Shown here: positions 7,934 to 16,259 of the stretch, one piece after another | How positions within the stretch are numbered: position 1 is the stretch's first letter | Layout: every line of letters starts with the position of its first letter | Assembly: GCF_030348765.1 (NCBI RefSeq) | Contig: NZ_JAUCEU010000007.1 | Location: 614,501-678,500 of the forward strand | Direction: 5' to 3' | Source: Neobacillus sp. CF12 | GTDB lineage: Bacteria > Bacillota > Bacilli > Bacillales > Cytobacillaceae | DNA length: 64,000 nucleotides | The notes under the pieces: generated by a model | What the model was told of the DNA's origin: nothing | The model's database searches: none | Seen by the model: only the letters and a program-made list of their open reading frames with translations | Made by a program: the position numbers and the translations under genes

Positions 7934-9849
7934 CTTAATCCCTCCTCTTGAACCAATACCCCAAATACCCCTGCCAAACCCTCTTTCAAAAAAGGTTCTA
8001 GTTCTAGTTCATATACAAACAACTGCTTTCCGTTCCGTTCCAAGATTTCGATAGCATTCAGCAAGTTCTCGGATTGTATTCTCTCTTCACACGCAGGAAT
8101 TTCAATGCTTATCGGCACTTTTTCATCCAGAATCATGGACGAAAACTCTAATGATCGTGCCATAACGAATTCATCTACATTTTGTACATTGAAAATTGCC
8201 TGCACAAGCGCATTTCGTAATGCCATTGTGATATTCAAATCAACACTGCCATACCATTGGTCATTGGTACCAATCCACACAACCGGGAATCCGGACACTT
8301 CCTCGCCAATCCCTATAGTTGGTGCTCCCCGCAAAGTCGTCAGTGCCTGTAAATAAAAATCACAGCGTTCATCTTCTACCGTACTTAACTGCACCGGGAG
8401 GACGGAATACTCCTGTTCAAGGCTTTGTTTGATTAACTCCTCGTCCAACCATCTTTGCAATCCCCGGCCAACACTTTCCGCAAACGTTTCACCTGCTCCA
8501 ACCTCCACTTCCGGAGGTAGATCAAGCGAACCGACCATTTGTGATACATACGCTTCAATTCCGGACAAACCCGCTTCCCTTCTTGCCTCCTCATGTGTCA
8601 GTCCTGTACAGACAATATCACCTAACAGGTCAGCTGGTCCCTCTGCCAATGGGTTGACTGCCTGAACTCGGCACTGAGCCAAAGGCAGCTGCTTTAAATC
8701 CCCCTCCTCCCAAACATGGAAAATTCCGGTTACCGTAGATGTCAACTGGTTGAAGGAAAGAAGTAATTTACCCGGATCTCCTCTTTCCGTTCCTTGTGCT
8801 AGTCGCATATCTATATCTTCAACCAATCTAGATGATGTTTGTTCTGTCACCAGTGGATAAGGCATGAATGAATGCCAGTTTCCTTCTAACGTTTCCAAAT
8901 CTAGAAGAAAGAATTGATTCTTCTGTTCCTTTTCGGTCACACCCGTAACGTCTTTAAACAACTCAAATACGATTACATTCGCCAACATGGCTCCGGGTGT
9001 AGCAGAGGAACTTGAAAATGTCTGATCTTTGAAGAGAGCCCCTTGGTGGATACGGCGCCATGCAGACTCCCAGTCCGCCTCTCTTTCTGGGTGCACGAAC
9101 GGACCAGCTAAACCCGCCTGCTCTAGACAGATAGCAGGGAGAAACACTTTCTTCTCTTCTCTGCTAACCCTATGTAGAAGCCGGAGTTCTTCTAGATCAC
9201 CCGTTTCTGACACATATAAAATATAATCAAACGGTTTTATACTCTCTTCCCAGGAAATTCCCTCCTGTTTGTTTAGTGTGACCTCCTCTATCTCCACATC
9301 AGCGTCTGTTTTACGGGCATGTGCAACGAGTTCCATTAATCGCTGTCTATTCGTTTGAACACTGTCAGTGATCAGCATGTGGAACTTGGGTAATCCGGAA
9401 TCAAGTAACGATGCAACCAACGAAACAAAAAAAGGACCAGAGCCTACTGCCAACACTTTCGCTTGACGATAGTTCTGAAAACGGAACCCACCCGAATCGA
9501 GCAAATTATCCACAAATTCAATTTGAGAAGCATACTTTTTTAGAACCTGTTCCTTCAATTGATGCGGACGATCTTGGCTCACATCTCGAACAAACCCATT
9601 TCGATACAGTGCTTCTGCAATTTCAAACACTCTATCTCGGTATGCCACCGGCAAACCGTGTGTCAGATACTCCAAGGTGTACTCGCCATTAAACATTGGG
9701 ATTAGCTTTTCAACCCATTGATCGATCATACTGCCTTCCATACGGAACGAGCTTACATTGTTCCGAAAAAACACACCACTGTTGGGATTAGGGAGAAAAA
9801 ACGTGTCCCTTTTCACTTTCAGACGCATAGAAGGGTTCATATTCGTCAT
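7930..9849 (-). CDS. ThiF/E1-like TOMM maturation protein with leader-binding region
   Basis: The 639-residue protein matches the putative thiazole-containing bacteriocin maturation family that accompanies heterocycloanthracin-type precursors. Residues 1-100 look like a RiPP recognition element (small beta/winged-helix region, FNGEYTLEYLTHGLP). Residues about 125-330 are a degenerate ThiF/E1 fold (KVLAVGSGPFFVSLVASLLDSG) with no obvious adenylation residues. The C-terminal half is family specific. It probably binds the precursor leader and presents it to the YcaO enzyme. AAGGAGG precedes the ATG. It lies 171 bases after the precursor gene and overlaps the YcaO gene. Confidence 0.88.
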   Translation of the reverse strand: MTNMNPSMRLKVKRDTFFLPNPNSGVFFRNNVSSFRMEGSMIDQWVEKLIPMFNGEYTLEYLTHGLPVAYRDRVFEIAEALYRNGFVRDVSQDRPHQLKEQVLKKYASQIEFVDNLLDSGGFRFQNYRQAKVLAVGSGPFFVSLVASLLDSGLPKFHMLITDSVQTNRQRLMELVAHARKTDADVEIEEVTLNKQEGISWEESIKPFDYILYVSETGDLEELRLLHRVSREEKKVFLPAICLEQAGLAGPFVHPEREADWESAWRRIHQGALFKDQTFSSSSATPGAMLANVIVFELFKDVTGVTEKEQKNQFFLLDLETLEGNWHSFMPYPLVTEQTSSRLVEDIDMRLAQGTERGDPGKLLLSFNQLTSTVTGIFHVWEEGDLKQLPLAQCRVQAVNPLAEGPADLLGDIVCTGLTHEEARREAGLSGIEAYVSQMVGSLDLPPEVEVGAGETFAESVGRGLQRWLDEELIKQSLEQEYSVLPVQLSTVEDERCDFYLQALTTLRGAPTIGIGEEVSGFPVVWIGTNDQWYGSVDLNITMALRNALVQAIFNVQNVDEFVMARSLEFSSMILDEKVPISIEIPACEERIQSENLLNAIEILERNGKQLFVYELELEPFLKEGLAGVFGVLVQEEGLR

Positions 9850-9941
9850 TGCGTTCCTCCTTAGCCGTAGCTTTCTTCATATTTATTTATCATCACTATC
9901 ATCCTATGTATCGCAATTTGTCCCTTATGTTAATTCTGCAA

Positions 9942-9975
9942 AGAAGAGCCCCAACAACATATGTAGGGCTCTTCT
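9942..9975 (-). terminator. Weak hairpin between precursor and modification genes
   Basis: Arms AGAAGAGCCC and GGGCTCTTCT enclose a 14-base loop and are followed on the minus strand by a poor T-run (TTTGC). It may act as a leaky terminator or mRNA stabiliser that gives more precursor than enzyme; this is inference. Confidence 0.55.
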
Positions 9976-10019
9976 CCTCTCTATTTCTAAGTGGAGCTTT
10001 GGTTAAAAATCTATAGCTA

Positions 10020-10385
10020 TCAACCGCCGCAACGATGGCCTCCGCCACCGCAACGATGGCCTCCGCCACCACAACGATGGCCGCCACCGCAATTGTGTCC
10101 TCCGCAGCGATGTCCGCCGCCGCAATTATGGCAGCGATGTCCGCCGCAATTATGGAAGCAATTAAAGCAATTATGGAAGCAATTGAAACAATTAAAGCAG
10201 CTAAAGCAACTAAAACATCGCCCAATACCACCAATACCACCAATACCGCCAATACCACCAATACCGCCAAAACCACCAAATCGAGTAGGATCAGTATAAT
10301 ACATGCTTGGGTCATACGGAACTGCCTGGGTCGCTTGGAAATCTCCAAGACTTAACCCCTGGAGTTGACTTTGGAAATCATTCAT
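10020..10385 (-). CDS. Heterocycloanthracin/sonorensin-type TOMM precursor peptide
   Basis: The 121-residue peptide starts at the ATG at 10385 behind AAGGAGG; the open frame extends 27 residues upstream but without a better ribosome site. Residues 1-55 form the leader (MNDFQSQLQGLSLGDFQ) and a Gly-Ile repeat linker. The core (56-121) carries 15 Cys: first FSC/FNC triplets (about 56-80), then CGGHR and HNCGGG repeats rich in His and Gly. Cys residues are candidate thiazoles, and the two Ser candidate oxazoles. It is the first gene of the operon with the three modification genes. The architecture resembles known heterocycloanthracin and sonorensin precursors; the exact core sequence looks distinctive. 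Confidence 0.92.
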   Translation of the reverse strand: MNDFQSQLQGLSLGDFQATQAVPYDPSMYYTDPTRFGGFGGIGGIGGIGGIGGIGRCFSCFSCFNCFNCFHNCFNCFHNCGGHRCHNCGGGHRCGGHNCGGGHRCGGGGHRCGGGGHRCGG

Positions 10386-10551
10386 TTTTATTACCTCCTT
10401 ATATATATAAAGGGCAGCAGCTACTTGAAATGGGCAAAGAACAAACTTATAAATAGGTAAATACACTGCATTACCTTCCTAAACAAAATATGTACAGTGG
10501 GTGGGTATTGCTACTGATACAAAAGCCTATTTTAATAGTTCAAAATACCTC

Positions 10552-10595
10552 GTGCCTGTCACCGCTCGTGGACACTGTCCACTCCAGGAGGACAG
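10552..10595. repeat. Short double-hairpin repeat, copy 2
   Basis: This is the second copy of the element at 1562-1606, with the same CACCGCTCGTGGACACTGTC core and the same position upstream of a terminator and a small membrane-protein gene. Confidence 0.7.
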
Positions 10596-10610
10596 TTGGA
10601 AAACAGGATA

Positions 10611-10650
10611 AAGACAAAAGGCACCTGAATGGGTTCAGATGCCTTGTCTT
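10611..10650 (-). terminator. Terminator hairpin after small membrane-protein gene, copy 2
   Basis: Arms AAGACAAAAGGCACCTGAA and TTCAGATGCCTTGTCTT pair with two small defects. It is the counterpart of 1622-1665, 55 bases past the stop at 10706. Confidence 0.7.
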
Positions 10651-10705
10651 TTATTAGGAAACTTTATTTTTTTCTTCATTTCTATATTTAATTTTACTTT
10701 TTTTC

Positions 10706-10876
10706 TTAGACTGCTTGTTTCATAGAAGGTGTATGATTTACTGCCATGTTTTTAAGTTGAGCATCTAGCTCAGCTAGGTCTGCTTGATCTTTTTCTTTTA
10801 GACGATCAAAAATCACAACGGTAATATAATAGGAACCTATGAAATAACTGATACACATTAACCAAGTAAGAAACAT
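10706..10876 (-). CDS. Small single-span membrane protein, 56 aa (copy 2)
   Basis: This paralogue of the product at 1695-1865 is identical over roughly the first 40 residues apart from one change, and differs in the tail (NHTPSMKQAV). One N-terminal hydrophobic helix is followed by a charged amphipathic region. AAAGGAGG precedes the ATG. It is divergent from the MerR-like gene at 11179. No function is recognised. The strong conservation of residues against drift in the flanking DNA argues for a real product. Confidence 0.75.
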   Translation of the reverse strand: MFLTWLMCISYFIGSYYITVVIFDRLKEKDQADLAELDAQLKNMAVNHTPSMKQAV

Positions 10877-11178
10877 TTTATTTCCTCCTTTGTTTTAACT
10901 TTAGGATATTTCAAGAAATTTTTTACACTTTTGTTATGATATAAACCACGAAAGATAAGTTTATCAATAATTTTTTTAAACCTGGTGTTTGAGGTTATAA
11001 ATATAGAAAACTATCAATCTTCCATGGGAGAATGCCTTATTTTGTTACTTATACTAAGAGAATTTAATAGTCTAATTACAAATTGGTGAATACCTGTTGC
11101 TTCGACAATTTCTTAAAAAATCAATTGTTATAATGAATTTATCTTTAGTTGTACGAGTTATTGCGGAGGTGATAGGGT

Positions 11179-11733
11179 ATGACAGAAATTTATTCACCAG
11201 GTAAAGTGCAAGAATTGCTTGGAATCGATAGTAATACATTACGAAAGTATGCCACTCTCTTGGAAGGCCACGCGTATCGCATTCACCGAAATAATAGAGG
11301 CCACAGGATCTATTTTGAAAAGGATGTTATCACGCTCCGCAAACTAATTGAAACAAGTAAGCAACCGGGGATGACCATGGAACATTCAGTGCAGGCAGTA
11401 ATGACCTGGATTTCTGAAGAAAATAAAACAGATACTGAATCAGGTCCTGAACCAACACAAAATACAGATATCCTGGATGATCATCAAACGTGTAATCTTG
11501 ACGAGTTAGTTGAACGTATAGAACATTTAGAGCAAATAAACGGAGATTTAATTAAACATTTAAAGGAAAAGGCTATTCGGGAAGCTTACCTAGAAGACAA
11601 GATTAATCAAATATTAAAGTATGTTGAACGCACGGAGCGAATGGTGGATGAACGTAGTAAAATGATAGAGGAAGAAACAAGAAAACAGATAGCTGCAGCC
11701 TATCAAAAGAAGTGGTGGCAATGGTGGCGTTAA
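11179..11733 (+). CDS. MerR-like DNA-binding protein with coiled coil and Trp-rich tail (DUF3967 type), copy 2
   Basis: The 184-residue paralogue of the product at 2119 keeps the winged helix (YSPGKVQELLGIDSNTLRKY), the coiled coil and the tail KKWWQWWR. The linker (about residues 85-112) differs most. A GGAGGTG ribosome site precedes the ATG. It sits divergent from a second copy of the small membrane-protein gene, so the pair was duplicated together. Likely binds DNA as a dimer through the coiled coil; the aromatic tail could contact membrane or a partner protein. Confidence 0.85.
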   Translation: MTEIYSPGKVQELLGIDSNTLRKYATLLEGHAYRIHRNNRGHRIYFEKDVITLRKLIETSKQPGMTMEHSVQAVMTWISEENKTDTESGPEPTQNTDILDDHQTCNLDELVERIEHLEQINGDLIKHLKEKAIREAYLEDKINQILKYVERTERMVDERSKMIEEETRKQIAAAYQKKWWQWWR

Positions 11734-11745
11734 AAAAACATCGAA

Positions 11746-11776
11746 GAAAACGTCATTCCCAAGGAATGGCGTTTTC
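11746..11776. terminator. Bidirectional terminator after MerR-like gene copy 2
   Basis: A 14-bp stem GAAAACGTCATTCC / GGAATGGCGTTTTC with a 3-base loop serves the convergent genes ending at 11733 and 11788. It is homologous to the hairpin at 2682-2711. Confidence 0.8.
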
Positions 11777-11787
11777 TAGTCTTTCAA

Positions 11788-12039
11788 TCAACTAATTGAG
11801 TTTTGTAGGGATGTTTTATCGTCGTTCTCATTAAAGATGATGGGTGAAACCAATATACTTAAACCTAATTCATCATAATCCCACATTTTAATCCACGGAG
11901 ACGTCCCCTCTGGTAATGTAAATAATCGTTGTTCTAATGGCTGGATGGGCTCCATCTGACATTCAGTCCCATGAATTTTAGTCGCTGGATGAATCAATAC
12001 CTCTCGCCCTGTATCGTTAAAATATACAAACTTCATCAA
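11788..12039 (-). CDS. Hypothetical protein, 83 aa
   Basis: The small soluble protein starts MMKFVYFNDTGREVLIHPAT and contains two Trp (SPWIKMWDYDELG). It has no membrane span or metal motif. A weak AG-rich site (TTGAGGTGT) precedes the start. I believe similar short proteins are widespread in Bacillus, but I do not recognise a function. Confidence 0.6.
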   Translation of the reverse strand: MMKFVYFNDTGREVLIHPATKIHGTECQMEPIQPLEQRLFTLPEGTSPWIKMWDYDELGLSILVSPIIFNENDDKTSLQNSIS

Positions 12040-12247
12040 TACACCTCAATTTCATGTATTTTCTTTAAAACAGAAAAAGTTCCCAAAAAGGGAACTGCAA
12101 AACTTGTATGTAAGGAAGAATATATCTCTATTTTCCCTCCCTCTAATTTACCATATTTGTAAGTCTAAAATATTGATATTGCTGGTTTTATGAAAGAAAA
12201 AATGTTAAAGTTTACTCTTTAGAATACAAAGAAAGAAGTGATTTAAT

Positions 12248-12823
12248 TTGAACATCTTATGGGATTTTGATGGAACGCTTTTTGATACATATCCAGCCCT
12301 GGTCGATGGTTTTATAAAGCTAAGTCAACGAGACCTCGACCGCAGTGAGGTCTTAAAATGGCTAAAGATCGATTCTCTAACTGCCTTTAAACATTATGGA
12401 ATCGATGAGACTAAACGGCCGGAATATAAAAGGATCGATAAACAATTCTCAAAAGAGTTCAGTAAACCTTTTGAGCATTTAGAAAGAGTATTAGGGGCAG
12501 TTGAAAATAATATTATTGTGACCCATCGGGATATGGAATCTACCATCTATCTTCTTGAAAAATACCATTTATCGCACTTTTTTAAGGAGATCGTTTCTGT
12601 TGAAGAGCATGGTTTCAATCGAAAACCCCATCCTGCTTCTTACGAACATGTCTTGAAAAAATATCATATTGATTTGGTCGTAGGTGACAGGGAATTAGAT
12701 TTACTTCCGGCAAGAAAATTAGGGATTAAAACACTTGCCTTTCAAAACCGAAACATCGAAGCTGATTTTCATTTAGATAGCTACGAGAATTTTGTCCCTT
12801 TAATCTCAAATCAGCATAAATAA
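12248..12823 (+). CDS. HAD-superfamily hydrolase (phosphatase-like)
   Basis: The 191-residue protein has HAD motif I DFDGTLFDT (residues 6-14, nucleophile Asp6), a helical cap (about 20-85), motif II-like VTHRD (about 96-100), a motif III lysine in HGFNRKPHP, and motif IV VGDRELD (about 141-147). These fit a Mg-dependent HAD-IA phosphatase for small phosphorylated metabolites; the substrate cannot be read from sequence. Motif II has Thr-His in the usual Ser/Thr place. The start is TTG behind AAAGAAGTG. It is a single gene closed by a strong terminator. Confidence 0.85.
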   Translation: MNILWDFDGTLFDTYPALVDGFIKLSQRDLDRSEVLKWLKIDSLTAFKHYGIDETKRPEYKRIDKQFSKEFSKPFEHLERVLGAVENNIIVTHRDMESTIYLLEKYHLSHFFKEIVSVEEHGFNRKPHPASYEHVLKKYHIDLVVGDRELDLLPARKLGIKTLAFQNRNIEADFHLDSYENFVPLISNQHK

Positions 12824-12827
12824 AATG

Positions 12828-12857
12828 AAACCCCGTTTCCACTAAGAAACGGGGTTT
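12828..12857. terminator. Bidirectional terminator between HAD and usp genes
   Basis: A perfect 12-bp stem AAACCCCGTTTC / GAAACGGGGTTT with a 6-base loop and T/A flanks lies between the convergent genes. Confidence 0.85.
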
Positions 12858-12863
12858 TATTAC

Positions 12864-13304
12864 TCATTTTACAATTAAAACTGGACATGGTGCCTTTTGG
12901 ACGACATAATGACTTACGCTTCCTAAGAATAGTTCCTTAAGTCCACTTAATCCTCTACTACCCATTACAACAAAATCTGCATTATTTTGCTTTACAAACT
13001 CAACAATCATTTGCCCTGGGTTACCTTCTAATAAGAATGTTCTTGTTTTATTTGGCAGCGGAGTTAAATCTTGTTCAATCTCCTTACGTACGGTGTTTAA
13101 TTCCTCACGTTGAGAATCATCGTACGAAACAAACCCATAAGCATAAGGCAGAGGTTTGGTTGGCTGCAAGACCATAACTACATTCAATTGAATTTGTTTA
13201 TCCTGCTTTGCTAAATTTAATGCCATATTTAAAGCTTTTTTGCTCAGTTCTGAATGATCATATGCAACAACGATTCTCGAATAATCCGTTAACATTGTTA
13301 TCAT
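12864..13304 (-). CDS. Universal stress protein, UspA family
   Basis: The 146-residue protein has the Usp fold signature: N-terminal IVVAYDHSELSKKAL, and the ATP-binding GSRGLSG...GSVSHYV (G2xG9GS pattern, about residues 117-132) ending APCPVLIVK. Such proteins are cytoplasmic nucleotide-binding dimers induced in stationary phase or stress. It is monocistronic, with a terminator downstream shared with the HAD gene. Confidence 0.92.
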   Translation of the reverse strand: MITMLTDYSRIVVAYDHSELSKKALNMALNLAKQDKQIQLNVVMVLQPTKPLPYAYGFVSYDDSQREELNTVRKEIEQDLTPLPNKTRTFLLEGNPGQMIVEFVKQNNADFVVMGSRGLSGLKELFLGSVSHYVVQKAPCPVLIVK

Positions 13305-13402
13305 CCTCTCATGGTAAAACCTTTATCTTCTATATATTTATTATACGTCTACCATTCTTCAAAGTGGCCTGAAGTTATTGACAACATTGTTACATTGTTA
13401 AT

Positions 13403-13900
13403 TTAATGCAGGGTAATATTAAGTGTATTTTGCTTTTTTAAAAAGATTGATAGAATAATGGCACCAATCAATGCACCCGCAAAAGAGCTAAAAATAAACA
13501 ACGGAATAAAACCAAAAAGTGCTGCTTTTTGACCAAGTAGTAATGTAGCGATCGGGTAGCAAAGGATCGCTCCAATAATGCCCGTTCCGATCACTTCACC
13601 GAAAAAGGCCATATAGATTTTCCTAGTTTTCATAAAAAGGATGCCAGCTAAAAAGGCACCAACCATACTTCCTGGAAAAGCAAAAATCGAACCAGTCCCC
13701 ATGATATTGCGTAAAATCGATACACATAGGGCCTGCGCTACTGCGTATAAAGGTCCTAAAAGAACGGCAGACAACACATTTAAGAAATGCTGAATCGGAA
13801 ACACCTTTGTGACACCAACAGGAATAAACAATAAATTACTCGAGAGTGTGCCAATCGCAACCATCATTGCAGTCAAGGTGAGTTTATGCGTTTTTCTCAT
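13403..13900 (-). CDS. thiW: ThiW, thiamine-precursor ECF transporter S component
   Basis: The 165-residue integral membrane protein has five to six hydrophobic segments and the conserved opening KLTLTAMMVAIGTLSSNLLFIPVG with IPVGVTKVFPIQHFLNVLSAV. ThiW is the substrate-binding (S) subunit that works with a shared ECF energising module; hydroxyethylthiazole is the proposed ligand. It is the last gene of the riboswitch-controlled thiamine salvage operon, 28 bases after thiE. The energising EcfA/A'/T genes are not in the window. Confidence 0.88.
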   Translation of the reverse strand: MRKTHKLTLTAMMVAIGTLSSNLLFIPVGVTKVFPIQHFLNVLSAVLLGPLYAVAQALCVSILRNIMGTGSIFAFPGSMVGAFLAGILFMKTRKIYMAFFGEVIGTGIIGAILCYPIATLLLGQKAALFGFIPLFIFSSFAGALIGAIILSIFLKKQNTLNITLH

Positions 13901-13928
13901 AAAAAAATCCCTCCAATAGAATAATAGA

Positions 13929-14591
13929 CTAAATGCTTTCTATTACACTATTACTTAAATTTTTTGCTGCTTCTATAACGGATTCAGCATGGCTGATGGC
14001 GGTAATAACTGAAACGCCATCGGCTCCCGCTCTCATGACAGAACCAGCATTTTCCGCAGTGATTCCGCCAATCCCAACAATCGGAATACCTAATCCTCTC
14101 GCTCGTAATTCTTCAATTAACTTTGTTCCGTTTGAGGGTTTGGCGTCTGCTTTTGTTGTTGTTGGAAAAACCGGTCCGATTCCAAAATAGTCGGCTCCTC
14201 CCTTTAACGCAGAAATGGCCTCATCGAAACTATGTACGGAAACTCCAATGATTTTATCAAAGCCAATCTTCTTTCTTACCTCCTCAATCGGCTCATCCTC
14301 CTGCCCAATATGCACCCCGTCCGCATGAAGGGCAATCGCCAATTCGATATCGTCATTAATAATAAAAGGAATCTGATACTCTCGGCATATTTTCTGGAGT
14401 TCTTTGGCTAGTTCAATCTTTTTATCACCCGTTAATGCTGCGGTTCCCTTCTCGCGAAATTGAAAAAGAGTAATTCCTCCTTCAATCGCTTCTCGCAAAA
14501 CGTGAGTTGGTTGGTCCATGCAGTTTGGACTTCCCATGATAAAGTAAACCTTCAATGCTTCTCTAACTGCATTCCTATTAAGAATCGTCAT
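13929..14591 (-). CDS. thiE: Thiamine-phosphate synthase ThiE
   Basis: The 220-residue TIM-barrel enzyme joins HMP-pyrophosphate and hydroxyethylthiazole phosphate to thiamine monophosphate. Visible motifs are QFREKG (residues 40-45), the diphosphate-binding FIINDDIELA, ADGVHIGQED, DYFGIGPVFPTTTK and the C-terminal phosphate site GIGGITAENA. Length fits the family. It lies eight bases after thiD in the operon and follows the kinases that supply both of its substrates. Confidence 0.95.
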   Translation of the reverse strand: MTILNRNAVREALKVYFIMGSPNCMDQPTHVLREAIEGGITLFQFREKGTAALTGDKKIELAKELQKICREYQIPFIINDDIELAIALHADGVHIGQEDEPIEEVRKKIGFDKIIGVSVHSFDEAISALKGGADYFGIGPVFPTTTKADAKPSNGTKLIEELRARGLGIPIVGIGGITAENAGSVMRAGADGVSVITAISHAESVIEAAKNLSNSVIESI

Positions 14592-14599
14592 CTGCTCTC

Positions 14600-15406
14600 C
14601 TACCTTGTCAGTACATTTCTTTTTCGATACGCCCAGTGATTGGTTGGCCCATGTCCTTGCCCAATCAAAAGCTGATCTTCAATCGCTGCTTGAATAAAAT
14701 TCTTCGCTTTTAACACTGCTTCATAAACGCTAACACCTTTGGCAAGTTCTGCCGTGACAGCCGCAGAAAACGTACAGCCTGTGCCATGTGTGTTCTTTGT
14801 TTGAACTCTAGTACTTGTAAAAGTCGTAAAATCATTTCCATCATACAAAATATCCACCGAGACATTTTGGCCTTCATCATGCCCTCCTTTTACGACTACA
14901 TTCTTAACGCCTAATTCAAAAAGTCGTTTAGCGGCCTCCTGTTTATCTTCGTGCGTTCGAATCGACATCCCTGTTAAAACTTCTGCTTCAGGAATATTAG
15001 GTGTAATCACCAGTGCATGGGGTAACAAATATTCACGCAATGCCGTAATAGCTTCCATTTGGAGCAGGGACGCTCCGCCTTTAGCGATCATAACGGGATC
15101 GACCACGACATTTTTCCAATTATAGTACTCTATCAATTCAGAAACAGCTTTGATGATTTCTGCATTAAACAGCATTCCTGTTTTCAGAGCGTCTGTCCCC
15201 ATATCTTCGCCAATCGATTCAATTTGTTTAATGACTGCTTCTGCTGTCATCGGGTATACTGCTTGAACCCCTAAGGTATTTTGGGCAGTTACAGCGGTCA
15301 GAGCAGACATGCCGAAAACCTCTAACTCCTGAAACGTTTTTAAATCCGCCTGAATTCCTGCACCACCGCCACTATCTGAACCGGCTATCGTTAATGCTTT
15401 TTTCAT
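14600..15406 (-). CDS. thiD: HMP / HMP-phosphate kinase ThiD
   Basis: The 268-residue ribokinase-family enzyme phosphorylates hydroxymethylpyrimidine twice. N-terminal ALTIAGSDSGGGAGIQADLK and C-terminal GTGCTFSAAVTAEL (anion hole and catalytic Asp/Cys region) are canonical. It sits between thiM and thiE with spacings of 12 and 8 bases. Confidence 0.95.
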   Translation of the reverse strand: MKKALTIAGSDSGGGAGIQADLKTFQELEVFGMSALTAVTAQNTLGVQAVYPMTAEAVIKQIESIGEDMGTDALKTGMLFNAEIIKAVSELIEYYNWKNVVVDPVMIAKGGASLLQMEAITALREYLLPHALVITPNIPEAEVLTGMSIRTHEDKQEAAKRLFELGVKNVVVKGGHDEGQNVSVDILYDGNDFTTFTSTRVQTKNTHGTGCTFSAAVTAELAKGVSVYEAVLKAKNFIQAAIEDQLLIGQGHGPTNHWAYRKRNVLTR

Positions 15407-15418
15407 TTTGCTCCCTCC

Positions 15419-16225
15419 TTATACCTGTTTGAATGACGCGAATTGATGGATATCTTCTGGAGCAACAAGGGCAAGTTGATTTAAAAATTCAATTTGGAAA
15501 CTACCAGGTTTCAAAGCGCCAACCATATCGATTGCTTTTTCCGCTGCAATTCCATAGAAGGTTACTGCTGCTAATCCAGCAAGTAAAAGGTTCTTTTCCA
15601 CTCCCGCAAAGGCTCCGATTACAGAGGTTAATAGGCAGCCCGTCCCCGTCACTTTCGTTAAAAGCGGATGTCCATTGGATACAAGATAAGTCGTCTCTCC
15701 ATCTGTCAGTACATCATCTTTCCCTGTAATAACGACAATCGTATTCAGTCTTTGTGCGGCAGTTATGGCCAATTCCACACTACTTCCTTGCTGTTCACCA
15801 GCATCAACACCTTTGATCTCCCATTTCTCCCCTAGTACATTGGCAATTTCAGCTGGATTTCCGCGAAGAATAGATATTTTCACTTCTTTCATTATTTTTT
15901 GCGCCATTTCCGTTCGGAAAGGTGTTGCGCCCGCTCCAACTGGATCGAAGATGACAGGAATCCCGTGCTCATTCGCCGTTTTTCCTGCTAGAATCATAGA
16001 GCTGACCACATCTTTGTTTAATGTCCCTATATTGAGAACGAGTGAGCGAGAAATGCCTACCATGTCGGCAACCTCTTCTGGTGCATAGGCCATGACAGGT
16101 GATGCCCCAAGAGATAGAAGCCCATTTGCCGTAAAGTTAGTAACAACCACATTCGTAATATTATGTACAAGTGGTTTTTCTTCTCTTACTCTTTGTAAAA
16201 TTAAACTCAATTCGCTACTACTCAT
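15419..16225 (-). CDS. thiM: Hydroxyethylthiazole kinase ThiM
   Basis: The 268-residue ribokinase-like enzyme phosphorylates 4-methyl-5-hydroxyethylthiazole for salvage. [44 protein letters not shown] and [13 protein letters not shown] are diagnostic. I chose the ATG at 16225 because AGGAGGG lies six bases before it; the open frame continues eight codons upstream without a ribosome site. It is 34 bases after tenA. Confidence 0.95.
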   Translation of the reverse strand: MSSSELSLILQRVREEKPLVHNITNVVVTNFTANGLLSLGASPVMAYAPEEVADMVGISRSLVLNIGTLNKDVVSSMILAGKTANEHGIPVIFDPVGAGATPFRTEMAQKIMKEVKISILRGNPAEIANVLGEKWEIKGVDAGEQQGSSVELAITAAQRLNTIVVITGKDDVLTDGETTYLVSNGHPLLTKVTGTGCLLTSVIGAFAGVEKNLLLAGLAAVTFYGIAAEKAIDMVGALKPGSFQIEFLNQLALVAPEDIHQFASFKQV

Positions 16226-16259
16226 AGCAATCCCTCCTATTTTGTACAAGCATAAATAA

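Noticed and set aside
9991..10355. Plus-strand open frames of about 100 codons rich in Pro/Gln/Trp or Ala/Thr opposite the precursor gene
   Set aside because: They are mirror images of the Cys/Gly/His repeats of the precursor, lack ribosome sites and lie antisense to a gene with a strong site and operon context.
10386..10466. N-terminal extension of the TOMM precursor by 27 residues
   Set aside because: AAGGAGG sits directly before the internal ATG at 10385, and MNDFQSQLQ is a typical start for this precursor family; the extension would read through the ribosome site.
10935..10950. Second Fnr site in the duplicate module
   Set aside because: TATGA-TATAAA-CCACG keeps too few consensus bases (two extra mismatches) to support a site on its own.
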